Positions 39,748-46,451 of a stretch of DNA of 64,000 nt are shown one piece after another. The translations under genes were made by a program, and so were the position numbers. Positions within the stretch are counted from its first letter, which is position 1; each line of letters starts with the position of its first letter. This DNA comes from Mycetocola tolaasinivorans (GTDB lineage: Bacteria; Actinomycetota; Actinomycetes; Actinomycetales; Microbacteriaceae), in NCBI RefSeq assembly GCF_003667565.1, contig NZ_RCUX01000006.1, positions 186,001-250,000 on the forward strand, given 5' to 3'. The notes below the pieces were generated by a model. That model worked only from the letters and a program-made list of their open reading frames with translations, did no database searches and was not told the origin of the DNA.

Positions 39748-41112
39748 ATGAGCAAGTTGCGCCTGGCCATCGTGGGAGCCGGCCCCGCCGGAATCTATGC
39801 CGCCGACATCCTGCTCAAAGCCGAAAAAGACTTCGACGTGTCGATCGACCTGTTTGAGCACCTGCCGGCCCCCTACGGCCTGGTTCGCTACGGTGTGGCA
39901 CCGGATCACCCCCGCATCAAGGGCATCATCAACGCGCTGCGCGACGTGCTTGACCGCGGTGACATTCGCATCTTTGGCAACGTCCGCTACGGCACCGACA
40001 TCACCCTGGATGACCTCAAGAAGCACTACAACGCGGTGATCTTCGCGACCGGCGCCATTCAGGACGCCCACCTGAACATTCCGGGTATCGACCTCGACGG
40101 CTCCTACGGTGCCGCGGACTTCGTGAACTGGTTTGACGCTCACCCCGACGTGCCCACCACCTGGCCGCTGAACGCCCGCGAGGTCGCCGTGATCGGTAAC
40201 GGAAACGTGGCGCTCGATGTGGCCCGCATGCTCGCAAAGCACGCCGATGACCTGCTGCCCACCGAGATCCCGGACAATGTCTACCAGGGCCTCAAGGCCT
40301 CCCCGGTCACCGACGTGCACGTGTTTGGCCGCCGCGGCCCGGCCCAGGTGAAGTTCACCCCGCTCGAGCTGCGTGAGTTGGGCGAGCTGAACGACGTGGA
40401 CATGGTGCTCTACGACGAGGACTTCGACTACGATCAGGCCTCGCTGGACGACATCGCCACGAACAAGCAGATCATGGTCATCGACCGCGTGCTGCAGAAG
40501 TGGCGCAAGGAGCCGCAGGAGGGCGCGAGCCGCCGCCTGCACCTGCACTTCTACGCCAACCCCGAGGAGGTCCTCGGCGAGGACGGTAAGGTTTCGGGTC
40601 TGCGCTACGAGCGCACGAAGGCCACCGGCTTTGGCGGGGTCGAGGGCACCGGCGAGTACCGCGAGGTTCCGATCCAGGCGCTGTACCGCGCGGTGGGATA
40701 CTACGGTTCGCCGCTCGATGAGATTCCGTTTGACGAGACCCGCGGTGTGATTCCGAACCGCGGCGGTCAGGTGCACGACGCCACCGGCGCTCAGGTTCCC
40801 GGCGTGTACGCGACCGGCTGGATCAAGCGCGGCCCGGTGGGCCTGATCGGTGCCACGAAGTCGGACGCCATGGAGACCGTGGAGAACGTTCTGGCGGATC
40901 GCGAGACCTGGTGGATCCCGGAGGCTCCCGAGGAGTCGGCGATTCCGGCGCTGCTCGAGGAGCGCGGTGTGGCGTACACCGATCTCGACGGTTGGCACCG
41001 CCTCGACGAGCACGAGATCAGCCTGGGCGAGCCGCACGAGCGCGCGCGCATCAAGGTGGGCCACCGCGGCGAGATGATTCGCATCTCGCGGGATGAGCCC
41101 GCGGCCGAGTAA
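39748..41112 (+). CDS. Ferredoxin-NADP+ reductase, FprA/adrenodoxin-reductase type
   Basis: 454 residues. FAD-binding start LRLAIVGAGPAGIYAADILL, LFEHLPAPYGLVRYGVAPDHP, NADPH motif VAVIGNGNVALDVARML, the FGRRGPAQVKFTPLELREL segment and C-terminal ATGWIKRGPVGLIGATKSDA, all typical of FprA and adrenodoxin reductase. It transfers electrons between NADPH and ferredoxin. A good AAGGAG precedes ATG 39748. The gene follows the side-chain synthase by 55 bases and might be in the same operon. Confidence 0.92.
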   Translation: MSKLRLAIVGAGPAGIYAADILLKAEKDFDVSIDLFEHLPAPYGLVRYGVAPDHPRIKGIINALRDVLDRGDIRIFGNVRYGTDITLDDLKKHYNAVIFATGAIQDAHLNIPGIDLDGSYGAADFVNWFDAHPDVPTTWPLNAREVAVIGNGNVALDVARMLAKHADDLLPTEIPDNVYQGLKASPVTDVHVFGRRGPAQVKFTPLELRELGELNDVDMVLYDEDFDYDQASLDDIATNKQIMVIDRVLQKWRKEPQEGASRRLHLHFYANPEEVLGEDGKVSGLRYERTKATGFGGVEGTGEYREVPIQALYRAVGYYGSPLDEIPFDETRGVIPNRGGQVHDATGAQVPGVYATGWIKRGPVGLIGATKSDAMETVENVLADRETWWIPEAPEESAIPALLEERGVAYTDLDGWHRLDEHEISLGEPHERARIKVGHRGEMIRISRDEPAAE

Positions 41113-41152
41113 CGTAGCACCAAACGGCTCGATTTCGAGCGGGGGAGTGGAC

Positions 41153-42157
41153 ATGACCGAGCACATCTGGGAAACCGATGTGCTCGGTGTGCCATTTCAG
41201 GCGCACACCCTGCCGCTGGGCACCGACGCCCACGGCGAGGTGTGTGCGACGCTGGTGCGTGATTCACGGCGGCCGCCCCGGTTCGAGTCGCGCCCGGGTT
41301 CCGGGTGGCCGCACCGAGCTATCGCACGCAATACCGATGTGCTGTACCTGCACGGTTGGTCGGACTACTTCTTCCAGACCGAGCTGGCCGACTTCTGGCA
41401 CGAGCGCGGCGCGCGCTTCCACGCGCTGGACCTGCGCGACTACGGCCGCAGCATGCGCCCGGATCGCGCGCCCGGCTACGTGGACAATCTCACCACCTAT
41501 GACGAGGACATCGAGGCCGCACTCACGCTGATGGGGCACGGGGAGGGCACGGAGAACCCGCGACGCCTGGTCATCGTGGCACACTCCACCGGCGGATTGA
41601 CCGCGAGCCTGTGGGCGCACCGGCATCCGGGCCGCCTCGACGCCCTCATCCTGAACTCCCCGTGGCTGGAATTTCAGGCCGGCGAGCTGGGCCGCGGCAC
41701 ACTCGAACCGCTGCTGAGTCTCGGCGCTCGCTACGACCCGCGAGCGACCCTGCCGGGTGTGGACTTCGGATACTACAGCCGGGCAACCAGCGCGGCATTT
41801 GAGGGTGAGTGGGCCTTCGACGACCGCTGGCGGCCCGAGCGCGGCTTCCCGGTCACGGTGGGGTGGCTGCGCACCATCCTCGCGGGGCACACCCAGGTGG
41901 CGCGCGGGCTCTCGATCGATGTGCCGGTGCTCACCCTGCTGTCGGACTCCTCCACGGTCACGGCCGGCTGGAACGAGCGGATGAAGCACAGCGACAGCGT
42001 GCTCGTGGTGTCGGATATCGCTCAGCGTGCGCTGAAGCTCGGCCCCACGGTCACCGTCTCACGCGTGGCCGGAGCGCTACACGACGTGTTTCTATCCGAA
42101 CGCAGCGTGCGCGATCACGCCTACGCCCAGATGGACGCCTGGCTGCGCGGGTTCTAG
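41153..42157 (+). CDS. Alpha/beta hydrolase (lysophospholipase-like)
   Basis: 334 residues of the alpha/beta hydrolase fold: oxyanion region VLYLHGWSDYFF, nucleophile elbow LVIVAHSTGGLTASLW, Asp region VLTLLSDSSTV and catalytic His in AGALHDVFLSERSVRDHA. The closest type is monoglyceride or lysophospholipase-like. GGGGGAG sits 7 bases before ATG 41153. It is 40 bases past fprA on the same strand. A MenH (SHCHC synthase) role is conceivable given the missing menH, but the size (MenH is about 250-260 residues) and motifs do not support it. Confidence 0.82.
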   Translation: MTEHIWETDVLGVPFQAHTLPLGTDAHGEVCATLVRDSRRPPRFESRPGSGWPHRAIARNTDVLYLHGWSDYFFQTELADFWHERGARFHALDLRDYGRSMRPDRAPGYVDNLTTYDEDIEAALTLMGHGEGTENPRRLVIVAHSTGGLTASLWAHRHPGRLDALILNSPWLEFQAGELGRGTLEPLLSLGARYDPRATLPGVDFGYYSRATSAAFEGEWAFDDRWRPERGFPVTVGWLRTILAGHTQVARGLSIDVPVLTLLSDSSTVTAGWNERMKHSDSVLVVSDIAQRALKLGPTVTVSRVAGALHDVFLSERSVRDHAYAQMDAWLRGF

Positions 42158-42186
42158 CCCGCCCCGCACCCGGGCTTCCCCAGCGA

Positions 42187-42378
42187 CTATCCGGCGTTGG
42201 TGGCGACCACGGTCCAGATGATCGCGGTGGTAACGACGATGATGCCCACGACTGCCGGGAAGATCACAAACGTGCGGTTTGTAGGGGAGCGCTCACCGGT
42301 CCCCAGCATGCCCATCTCGCCACCGGACAGCGGCGGCTCGTTTTCAATTTCGGGTGACACATCGGAGTTCTGGCTCAT
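42187..42378 (-). CDS. Small single-pass membrane protein, paralogue of the one at 43376
   Basis: 63 residues: a polar N terminus (SDVSPEIENEPP), then MGMLGTGERSPTNR and one membrane helix (FVIFPAVVGIIVVTTAIIW) close to the C terminus. Its MGM...W segment of 34 residues aligns without gaps with the protein at 43376-43981 (about 12 identities, many conservative changes). The start ATG 42378 has a leaderless -10, and the upstream 19 bases match those of the paralogue at 17 positions. No known family recognised. Confidence 0.7.
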   Translation of the reverse strand: MSQNSDVSPEIENEPPLSGGEMGMLGTGERSPTNRTFVIFPAVVGIIVVTTAIIWTVVATNAG

Positions 42379-42384
42379 ACCCTC

Positions 42385-42390
42385 AGCCTA
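42385..42390 (-). promoter_or_regulatory. Leaderless -10 box of the 63-residue membrane protein
   Basis: TAGGCT, spacer GAGGGT, ATG 42378; matches the paralogue promoter at 43988. Confidence 0.5.
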
Positions 42391-42439
42391 GGGACATCGC
42401 CCTCGGTAAAATGTCCCCGGTTCGGGGGCGCGGCGAGCG

Positions 42440-42886
42440 CTAGCGATCCTTCAATGAGTGGATCATGCTGCTGAGGGCGACGAAGGCTACTGCTCGCTCG
42501 GCATCGCTCATCCCGGAGAGCATGCGTTCCTCGACCGAGCGCACGGCCACCGTTGCCTTTTCCAGGCTGCGCCGACCGCTCGCGGTGAGTTGGGTGGGCA
42601 GTACCTTCCCGACGGGAGCCTCGGCGGGCCGGGTCACAAAGCCGTCGCGCTCGAGTGACTGGAGTAGCACGTTCATCGACTGTCGGGTTACAAATGTGCC
42701 GCGCGCCAGCTCGGAGTTGGAGAGACCGGGCCGCTGGGCGAGGAGTTCGAGGCAGGAGTAGTGGGTGATGGTCATGCCGAGCGGACGCAAGACCTCCTCC
42801 ATCGCCGAGCGCAGCGCGACCGAGGCCTCCTTGAGGAGGTACCCCAGAGACGTGTTCAGATCGACGCCGGCTTCGTCTTGACTCAT
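42440..42886 (-). CDS. MarR-family transcriptional regulator
   Basis: 148 residues: winged helix with MTITHYSCLELLAQRPGLSN, FVTRQSMNVLLQSLERDGFV and the wing PVGKVLPTQLTASGRRSL, flanked by dimerisation helices. It is divergent from a VOC-domain gene; the shared 63-bp region holds two operators ATGTCA-N6-TGACAT, one covering its own start codon. Auto-repression and control of the VOC gene, relieved by a small molecule or oxidant, are inferred. No Cys for oxidation sensing other than one in the first helix region (SCLELL), which is worth testing. Confidence 0.88.
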   Translation of the reverse strand: MSQDEAGVDLNTSLGYLLKEASVALRSAMEEVLRPLGMTITHYSCLELLAQRPGLSNSELARGTFVTRQSMNVLLQSLERDGFVTRPAEAPVGKVLPTQLTASGRRSLEKATVAVRSVEERMLSGMSDAERAVAFVALSSMIHSLKDR

Positions 42887-42902
42887 GTCAGTAGTATGAC
42901 AT
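42885..42902. promoter_or_regulatory. MarR operator site A, overlapping the marR start codon
   Basis: ATGTCA GTAGTA TGACAT: inverted repeat with a 6-base spacer. Its left arm includes two bases of the marR start codon, and a near -10 (CATACT) lies inside it. Confidence 0.7.
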
Positions 42903-42907
42903 AGATT

Positions 42908-42935
42908 GTTTTATGTCAGCTAACTGACATAAAAC
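42908..42935. promoter_or_regulatory. MarR operator site B in front of the VOC gene
   Basis: GTTTTATGTCAG, spacer CTAA, CTGACATAAAAC: 12-base perfect arms, containing the same ATGTCA-N6-TGACAT core (42913-42930) as site A. Confidence 0.75.
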
Positions 42936-42949
42936 GAAGGAGCTTCACC

Positions 42950-43318
42950 ATGCCCGTTACCGGACCCGACTTCATCTCGCTGCAGGTGAGCGATCTCGAC
43001 GCCTCGCAGGCGTTCTATGAGCGTTACCTCGGTCTCGTGCGCTCGCCCGCCGGGCCCCCGCATGCGGTGGTGTTCCAGACCGCCCCCATCGCCTTCGCGC
43101 TGCGCGACATCGTGCCGGGCACCGATATTTCGTCTGGCGAGCGTCCGGGCGTCGGAGCCGCGGTGTGGCTGCACGCCACCGACGTTCAGGAGATTCACGA
43201 CGCTCTCGTGGCGGCCGGTCGCCCGATTGTTGCCGCACCCATTGATGGTCCGTTTGGGCGTACGTTCACACTGGCAGATCCCGACGGGTACCACATCACC
43301 CTGCACGATCGGGTCTAG
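42950..43318 (+). CDS. VOC (glyoxalase/bleomycin resistance) domain protein
   Basis: 122 residues of a vicinal-oxygen-chelate fold: FISLQVSDLDASQAFYERYLGL, GAAVWLHATDVQEIHDAL, and C-terminal FGRTFTLADPDGYHITLHD. Usual metal ligands are weak: the first beta strand has no His, so the protein may bind ligands (antibiotic or aldehyde resistance) without being a dioxygenase. AAGGAG precedes ATG 42950. It is under divergent MarR control and probably detoxifies the regulator's inducer (inference). Confidence 0.85.
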   Translation: MPVTGPDFISLQVSDLDASQAFYERYLGLVRSPAGPPHAVVFQTAPIAFALRDIVPGTDISSGERPGVGAAVWLHATDVQEIHDALVAAGRPIVAAPIDGPFGRTFTLADPDGYHITLHDRV

Positions 43319-43340
43319 ATAACCCGGCTGACATGCGAAT

Positions 43341-43367
43341 GCCCGGCGGCCAGTATGGCCTCCGGGC
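43341..43367. terminator. Hairpin between converging VOC and membrane-protein genes
   Basis: GCCCGGCGGCC pairs with GGCCTCCGGGC (one mismatch) around AGTAT; no T-run. Confidence 0.55.
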
Positions 43368-43375
43368 GCTCGGCT

Positions 43376-43981
43376 CTACTCGTTGACCGCGACGTACACG
43401 ACGTCGTCGGCTGCCTGATCCAGCCAGAAGGCGAGGTGGCCGGTGCCGAGGGCCTTGCCGCCGGTGGGAACGGTCACGGTGTAGGGCACCGCGCTGTAGA
43501 CAACCCCGCTGGAGTTACGCTCAAAATCGGGGCCGGAGTATGCGGCAATCTTGGTGTTCCGGATCACCGTGCCGTCGGCGGCGATGAACGCGCTGCGCAG
43601 GTGGTCGGCGCTGTAGCCGGCGTACTGGTTCCAGGTGCTCGCAACGATGTCGAACTGCCCAGAGCCCGGAGTGTCCTGCGGACGTACGCGGAAGATGTAC
43701 TGGCCCTCGGGGGACTCCATGCTCACGTCGTCGTCGATGAGGTGTGCCTCGGAAACACTCGCCGGTGAGAGTTCGATGCTCTGCGCCTTCGGCTGGGTCG
43801 CCGCCTGGAACATGAAGTACCAGGTCAGTGAGGCAATGAGCACCACGACACCAAGGATCGCGGGTGCCAGGAGGAGCGAGCGGGTCATCGGGGCACGCTC
43901 GGTGCTCCGGATCATCCCCATCTGCATCGTTGCACCATACTCGGGGCGTTCGGTGGTTGTGTATTCCAGAGCGTCCTTCAT
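43376..43981 (-). CDS. Single-pass membrane protein with extracytoplasmic domain, paralogue of the 63-residue protein
   Basis: 201 residues: cytoplasmic N terminus, MGMIRSTERAPMTR and one helix (SLLLAPAILGVVVLIASLTWY), then a secreted domain of about 140 residues (IELSPASVSEAHLIDDD, FDIVASTWNQYAGYSADHL, VVYSAVPYTVTVPTGGKAL, LAFWLDQAADDVVYVAVNE). The domain looks like a beta-rich fold of unknown family; DUF-type exported domains come to mind but I cannot name one. Shares promoter and membrane segment with the protein at 42187. ATG 43981 is leaderless. Confidence 0.72.
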   Translation of the reverse strand: MKDALEYTTTERPEYGATMQMGMIRSTERAPMTRSLLLAPAILGVVVLIASLTWYFMFQAATQPKAQSIELSPASVSEAHLIDDDVSMESPEGQYIFRVRPQDTPGSGQFDIVASTWNQYAGYSADHLRSAFIAADGTVIRNTKIAAYSGPDFERNSSGVVYSAVPYTVTVPTGGKALGTGHLAFWLDQAADDVVYVAVNE

Positions 43982-43987
43982 ACCCCC

Positions 43988-43993
43988 ATCCTA
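43988..43993 (-). promoter_or_regulatory. Leaderless -10 box of the 201-residue membrane protein
   Basis: TAGGAT, spacer GGGGGT, ATG 43981. Confidence 0.5.
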
Positions 43994-44218
43994 GGGACGC
44001 GGGCGTGCGCTGCACACGCCCCAGAGCGGGGGCCTTCCGCGGTTCTCTGGGGGCGGTGGCCTCCGGAGAGCGGCCAAGAAAGACGCGTCACTGCGCGCTC
44101 AGTGCTGGGCCGAGGAGTCTACTCCGGCGGTGAGCCGTGGTCTGATCAATGCTTCCGGACCCCCTATGCTGGGTGGTTTACGAGCGTTATGTAATGACGC
44201 GGTTGTGGGGGCACTGAA

Positions 44219-44839
44219 ATGAGTAATCCGGTTTCGCCGTTCGCGGGGAATAGGCGACTCTCGCTGGACACCGGGGATCTGAAGGCTCGGCGTTCGCGCT
44301 GGATCGTGCGCATCGTCGCCGCCTTCGCCCTGATCGTCGTGGTGGGTGCCGTGGCGTGGCTGGCCTGGCCCAAGGGCGGGGAAGAAGAAACCATCGCTTC
44401 GCCCGAGGTCACCAGGCAGGCTCCCGCGCTGGTCGGCGAACTGACCTCATCGCTGCAGGCGACCCTGAACACCATCTGGGTGGACCAGACACCGGAACTC
44501 GCGGACCAGCTCAACAGTGCGGCCCTCAACGCCACCACGGACGGCCGCTACCATCTCATTGCGATCACCGAGAAGCTCAAGGAAGACGCCGCCGCGGTGC
44601 GCAAAGGTGCCGGCTGGGATGGAAACGTCGATGCGGTGACGGTGACCCAGGGTGACGACATTCGCGTCGATGCCTACGGCACCGAGCGGACCACCGTCAC
44701 GGTCGACCTCACGATCAACCGCCATATGACATCCACCAACACCGACTGGACCGAGGTCATCCCCTTCGAGATGACGTTCGACAACGCCTCGGGTCAGCTC
44801 ACCAATATCGATATGCAGGACCTCGACTCGCAGCACTAG
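44219..44839 (+). CDS. Membrane-anchored protein of unknown function
   Basis: 206 residues: cytoplasmic N terminus rich in basic residues (DLKARRSRW), one membrane helix (VRIVAAFALIVVVGAVAWLAW), and an outer domain of about 150 residues ending in a beta-strand pattern (VTVDLTINRHMTSTNTDW, FEMTFDNASGQLTNIDMQDL) reminiscent of NTF2-like or TcpC-like exported domains, which I cannot confirm. GGGGGC lies about 7 bases before ATG 44219. The stop codon shares the palindrome CTAG with the stop of the converging permease gene. Confidence 0.65.
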   Translation: MSNPVSPFAGNRRLSLDTGDLKARRSRWIVRIVAAFALIVVVGAVAWLAWPKGGEEETIASPEVTRQAPALVGELTSSLQATLNTIWVDQTPELADQLNSAALNATTDGRYHLIAITEKLKEDAAAVRKGAGWDGNVDAVTVTQGDDIRVDAYGTERTTVTVDLTINRHMTSTNTDWTEVIPFEMTFDNASGQLTNIDMQDLDSQH

Positions 44840-45990
44840 CCTGCGACGGCGCGCGCGCCTCCGTACACGGCGGGAGCCCGCCGCGGGGCGTGGCCCGAAC
44901 CCACGCCGCTCGCCCGCCCCAGAAGGAGTGCGGCGGCCGCCAGCGCGAGCACGCCCACCAGGTGTAACACTGAGGACGCGAACGAGACCTGCCCGCCGAA
45001 GGTCTCGAAGGTGTCCCCGAGGGACATCCCGATCCCGAAACCGGCAAGGTTCCAGAACAACAGGGCACCGCTGATGAGCAGCAGGGTGAGGGTGGTGGTG
45101 CGTCGAGCATCCAGCCAGGAGGGGCCCGGCAGCGCGCCGAAAACGAGGAGTGCGATCGCGAGCGCGCCCCAGAACGCGGCCCAGATCCACACCGCCACAA
45201 ACGTGAGTGCCGGGTTGAAGCCATCGTCGGTGACCATTCGGGCGTAGATTGTCCCGATATCCATGGCCGGGCTCGCGGCCTGCGGACCCCACAGCAGGAT
45301 ATCCGTCGCCCCCAGTGCCAGTACCGCGAGCATTGCGACCAGCCCGAGGGTAGAGATCAGGATTCGCGGGGCCCGCGGAGTCTCGCGCTCCTCCCGGCGC
45401 AGGGGCACCGAACTGAGCGCGATACACAGCCCCGAGATCAGGCCGAAACCGGTCAGCAAAACACCCGCCCACAGCACGCCGGGATGCGCATTACCGTGCA
45501 GCAGCGCGAGCGCCACACAAACCGGGCCGATGACGGCCGCCGCGAGGGTGATCCGCGCGAGGGGAGTGCGCGAGACCCAGGCGGCGCCGCTCAGGAGGAG
45601 CGCGCCGCTCACCGCGGAGAGCGCACCGACGAGAACCATCAGGAAGAACGCGATGGCGACCGCGGTTACCGCCACCGGGGAGTCTCCCGCTCCGCCCGGG
45701 GCGCCGCTGCTGGCGAGGGTGCCGAGGAGGAGGATCGCGGCCGCCGAGAAGCGGGCGATCCCTCGTCGGGCCAGGCGTCTCGGCACCGTGCCGCGCGGTT
45801 CGAGGGTGTGCAGCGGGGAGTCGCGGTCGAGGGTGAGTGCGAGGCTCAGCGCGCCACGCACCACCGTACCCTCCCGGATTCCCGCGACGGATGCCGCCGC
45901 GGCATCCGCACGCCACTCCTCGAGATAGCGCGCACGCGCGGGGGCGGGCAGGGTGCGGGCAATGAGGCGCAGGGCGGCATCGATGCTCAC
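44836..45990 (-). CDS. Multi-spanning membrane protein with permease-prefix N terminus
   Basis: 384 residues. The N-terminal helical region (LRLIARTLPAPARARYLEEW) resembles the permease-prefix domain seen before export systems regulated by PadR proteins; it is followed by about nine hydrophobic segments (IARFSAAAILLLGTLASSGA; VAIAFFLMVLVGALSAVSG; ITLAAAVIGPVCVALALL and others). No ATPase is adjacent. GTG 45990 overlaps the PadR stop by 4 bases (GTGA), a typical PadR-target arrangement; the longer open frame to 46710 reads through the PadR gene in another frame. Confidence 0.78.
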   Translation of the reverse strand: MSIDAALRLIARTLPAPARARYLEEWRADAAAASVAGIREGTVVRGALSLALTLDRDSPLHTLEPRGTVPRRLARRGIARFSAAAILLLGTLASSGAPGGAGDSPVAVTAVAIAFFLMVLVGALSAVSGALLLSGAAWVSRTPLARITLAAAVIGPVCVALALLHGNAHPGVLWAGVLLTGFGLISGLCIALSSVPLRREERETPRAPRILISTLGLVAMLAVLALGATDILLWGPQAASPAMDIGTIYARMVTDDGFNPALTFVAVWIWAAFWGALAIALLVFGALPGPSWLDARRTTTLTLLLISGALLFWNLAGFGIGMSLGDTFETFGGQVSFASSVLHLVGVLALAAAALLLGRASGVGSGHAPRRAPAVYGGARAVAG

Positions 45991-46373
45991 GCGGTAGCCT
46001 CCGCGCCGGAGAGGCCGGTAATACCGGCAGAACCTACCGAGCCCGTCGAACCGGCTCGCGCTGCCGTGCGCGCCACCCGAGCACTCTTTGCCGCGGCCTT
46101 CGCCCGCGCGTCCGCCACGGTGGTGCGTGCGGCCGCGGCCCCCTCCGGCGTCAGCGTGTAGAGGCGTCGCCGCGCTCCGGCACGAGCATCGTCTTCCTCC
46201 CAGCCGGAGGTGACCCATCCGGCACCCTCCAGGCGTTCGAGGATCGGATAGACGCTGCCGGCGGGGCGTCCGGTCTGCTTGACGATGAGGAGACCCCAGA
46301 CGGAGTCCGATTCGTTCAGGAGGGCATCGAGGACGTCCACCGTTGCCGGGGTGATGCGCGAGAGCGGGAGCAT
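45987..46373 (-). CDS. PadR-family transcriptional regulator
   Basis: 128 residues: PadR winged helix (VLDALLNESDSVWGLLIVKQTG, RPAGSVYPILERLEGAGWV, RRLYTLTPEG) with an unusual C-terminal Ala/Ser/Gly-rich tail (ARAGSTGSVGSAGITGL) replacing the long helical dimer domain of PadR subfamily 1. It is co-translated with the permease-like gene it should regulate. A 26-bp palindrome at 46382-46407 overlaps its -10 box; auto-repression is inferred. Confidence 0.82.
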   Translation of the reverse strand: MLPLSRITPATVDVLDALLNESDSVWGLLIVKQTGRPAGSVYPILERLEGAGWVTSGWEEDDARAGARRRLYTLTPEGAAAARTTVADARAKAAAKSARVARTAARAGSTGSVGSAGITGLSGAEATA

Positions 46374-46379
46374 GGCGAA

Positions 46380-46385
46380 ACGCTA
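46380..46385 (-). promoter_or_regulatory. Leaderless -10 box of padR
   Basis: TAGCGT, spacer TTCGCC, ATG 46373, on the minus strand; its right half lies inside the operator at 46382. Confidence 0.45.
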
Positions 46386-46407
46386 TCACTACATATATAG
46401 AGATAGC
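46382..46407. promoter_or_regulatory. 26-bp near-palindromic PadR operator
   Basis: The arms GCTATC and GATAGC flank CTACATATATAG; the 26-base site differs from its own reverse complement at two mirrored pairs only. PadR operators of this style are A/T-rich near-palindromes. It overlaps the -10 box of padR. Confidence 0.65.
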
Positions 46408-46451
46408 AATGCATCGTGCAGAATCCCCACGCCGCCGATGGCCTCGGCGCG

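Noticed and set aside
41153..42157. MenH (SHCHC synthase)
   Set aside because: 334 residues is too long and the lysophospholipase-like motifs differ, despite the men neighbours.
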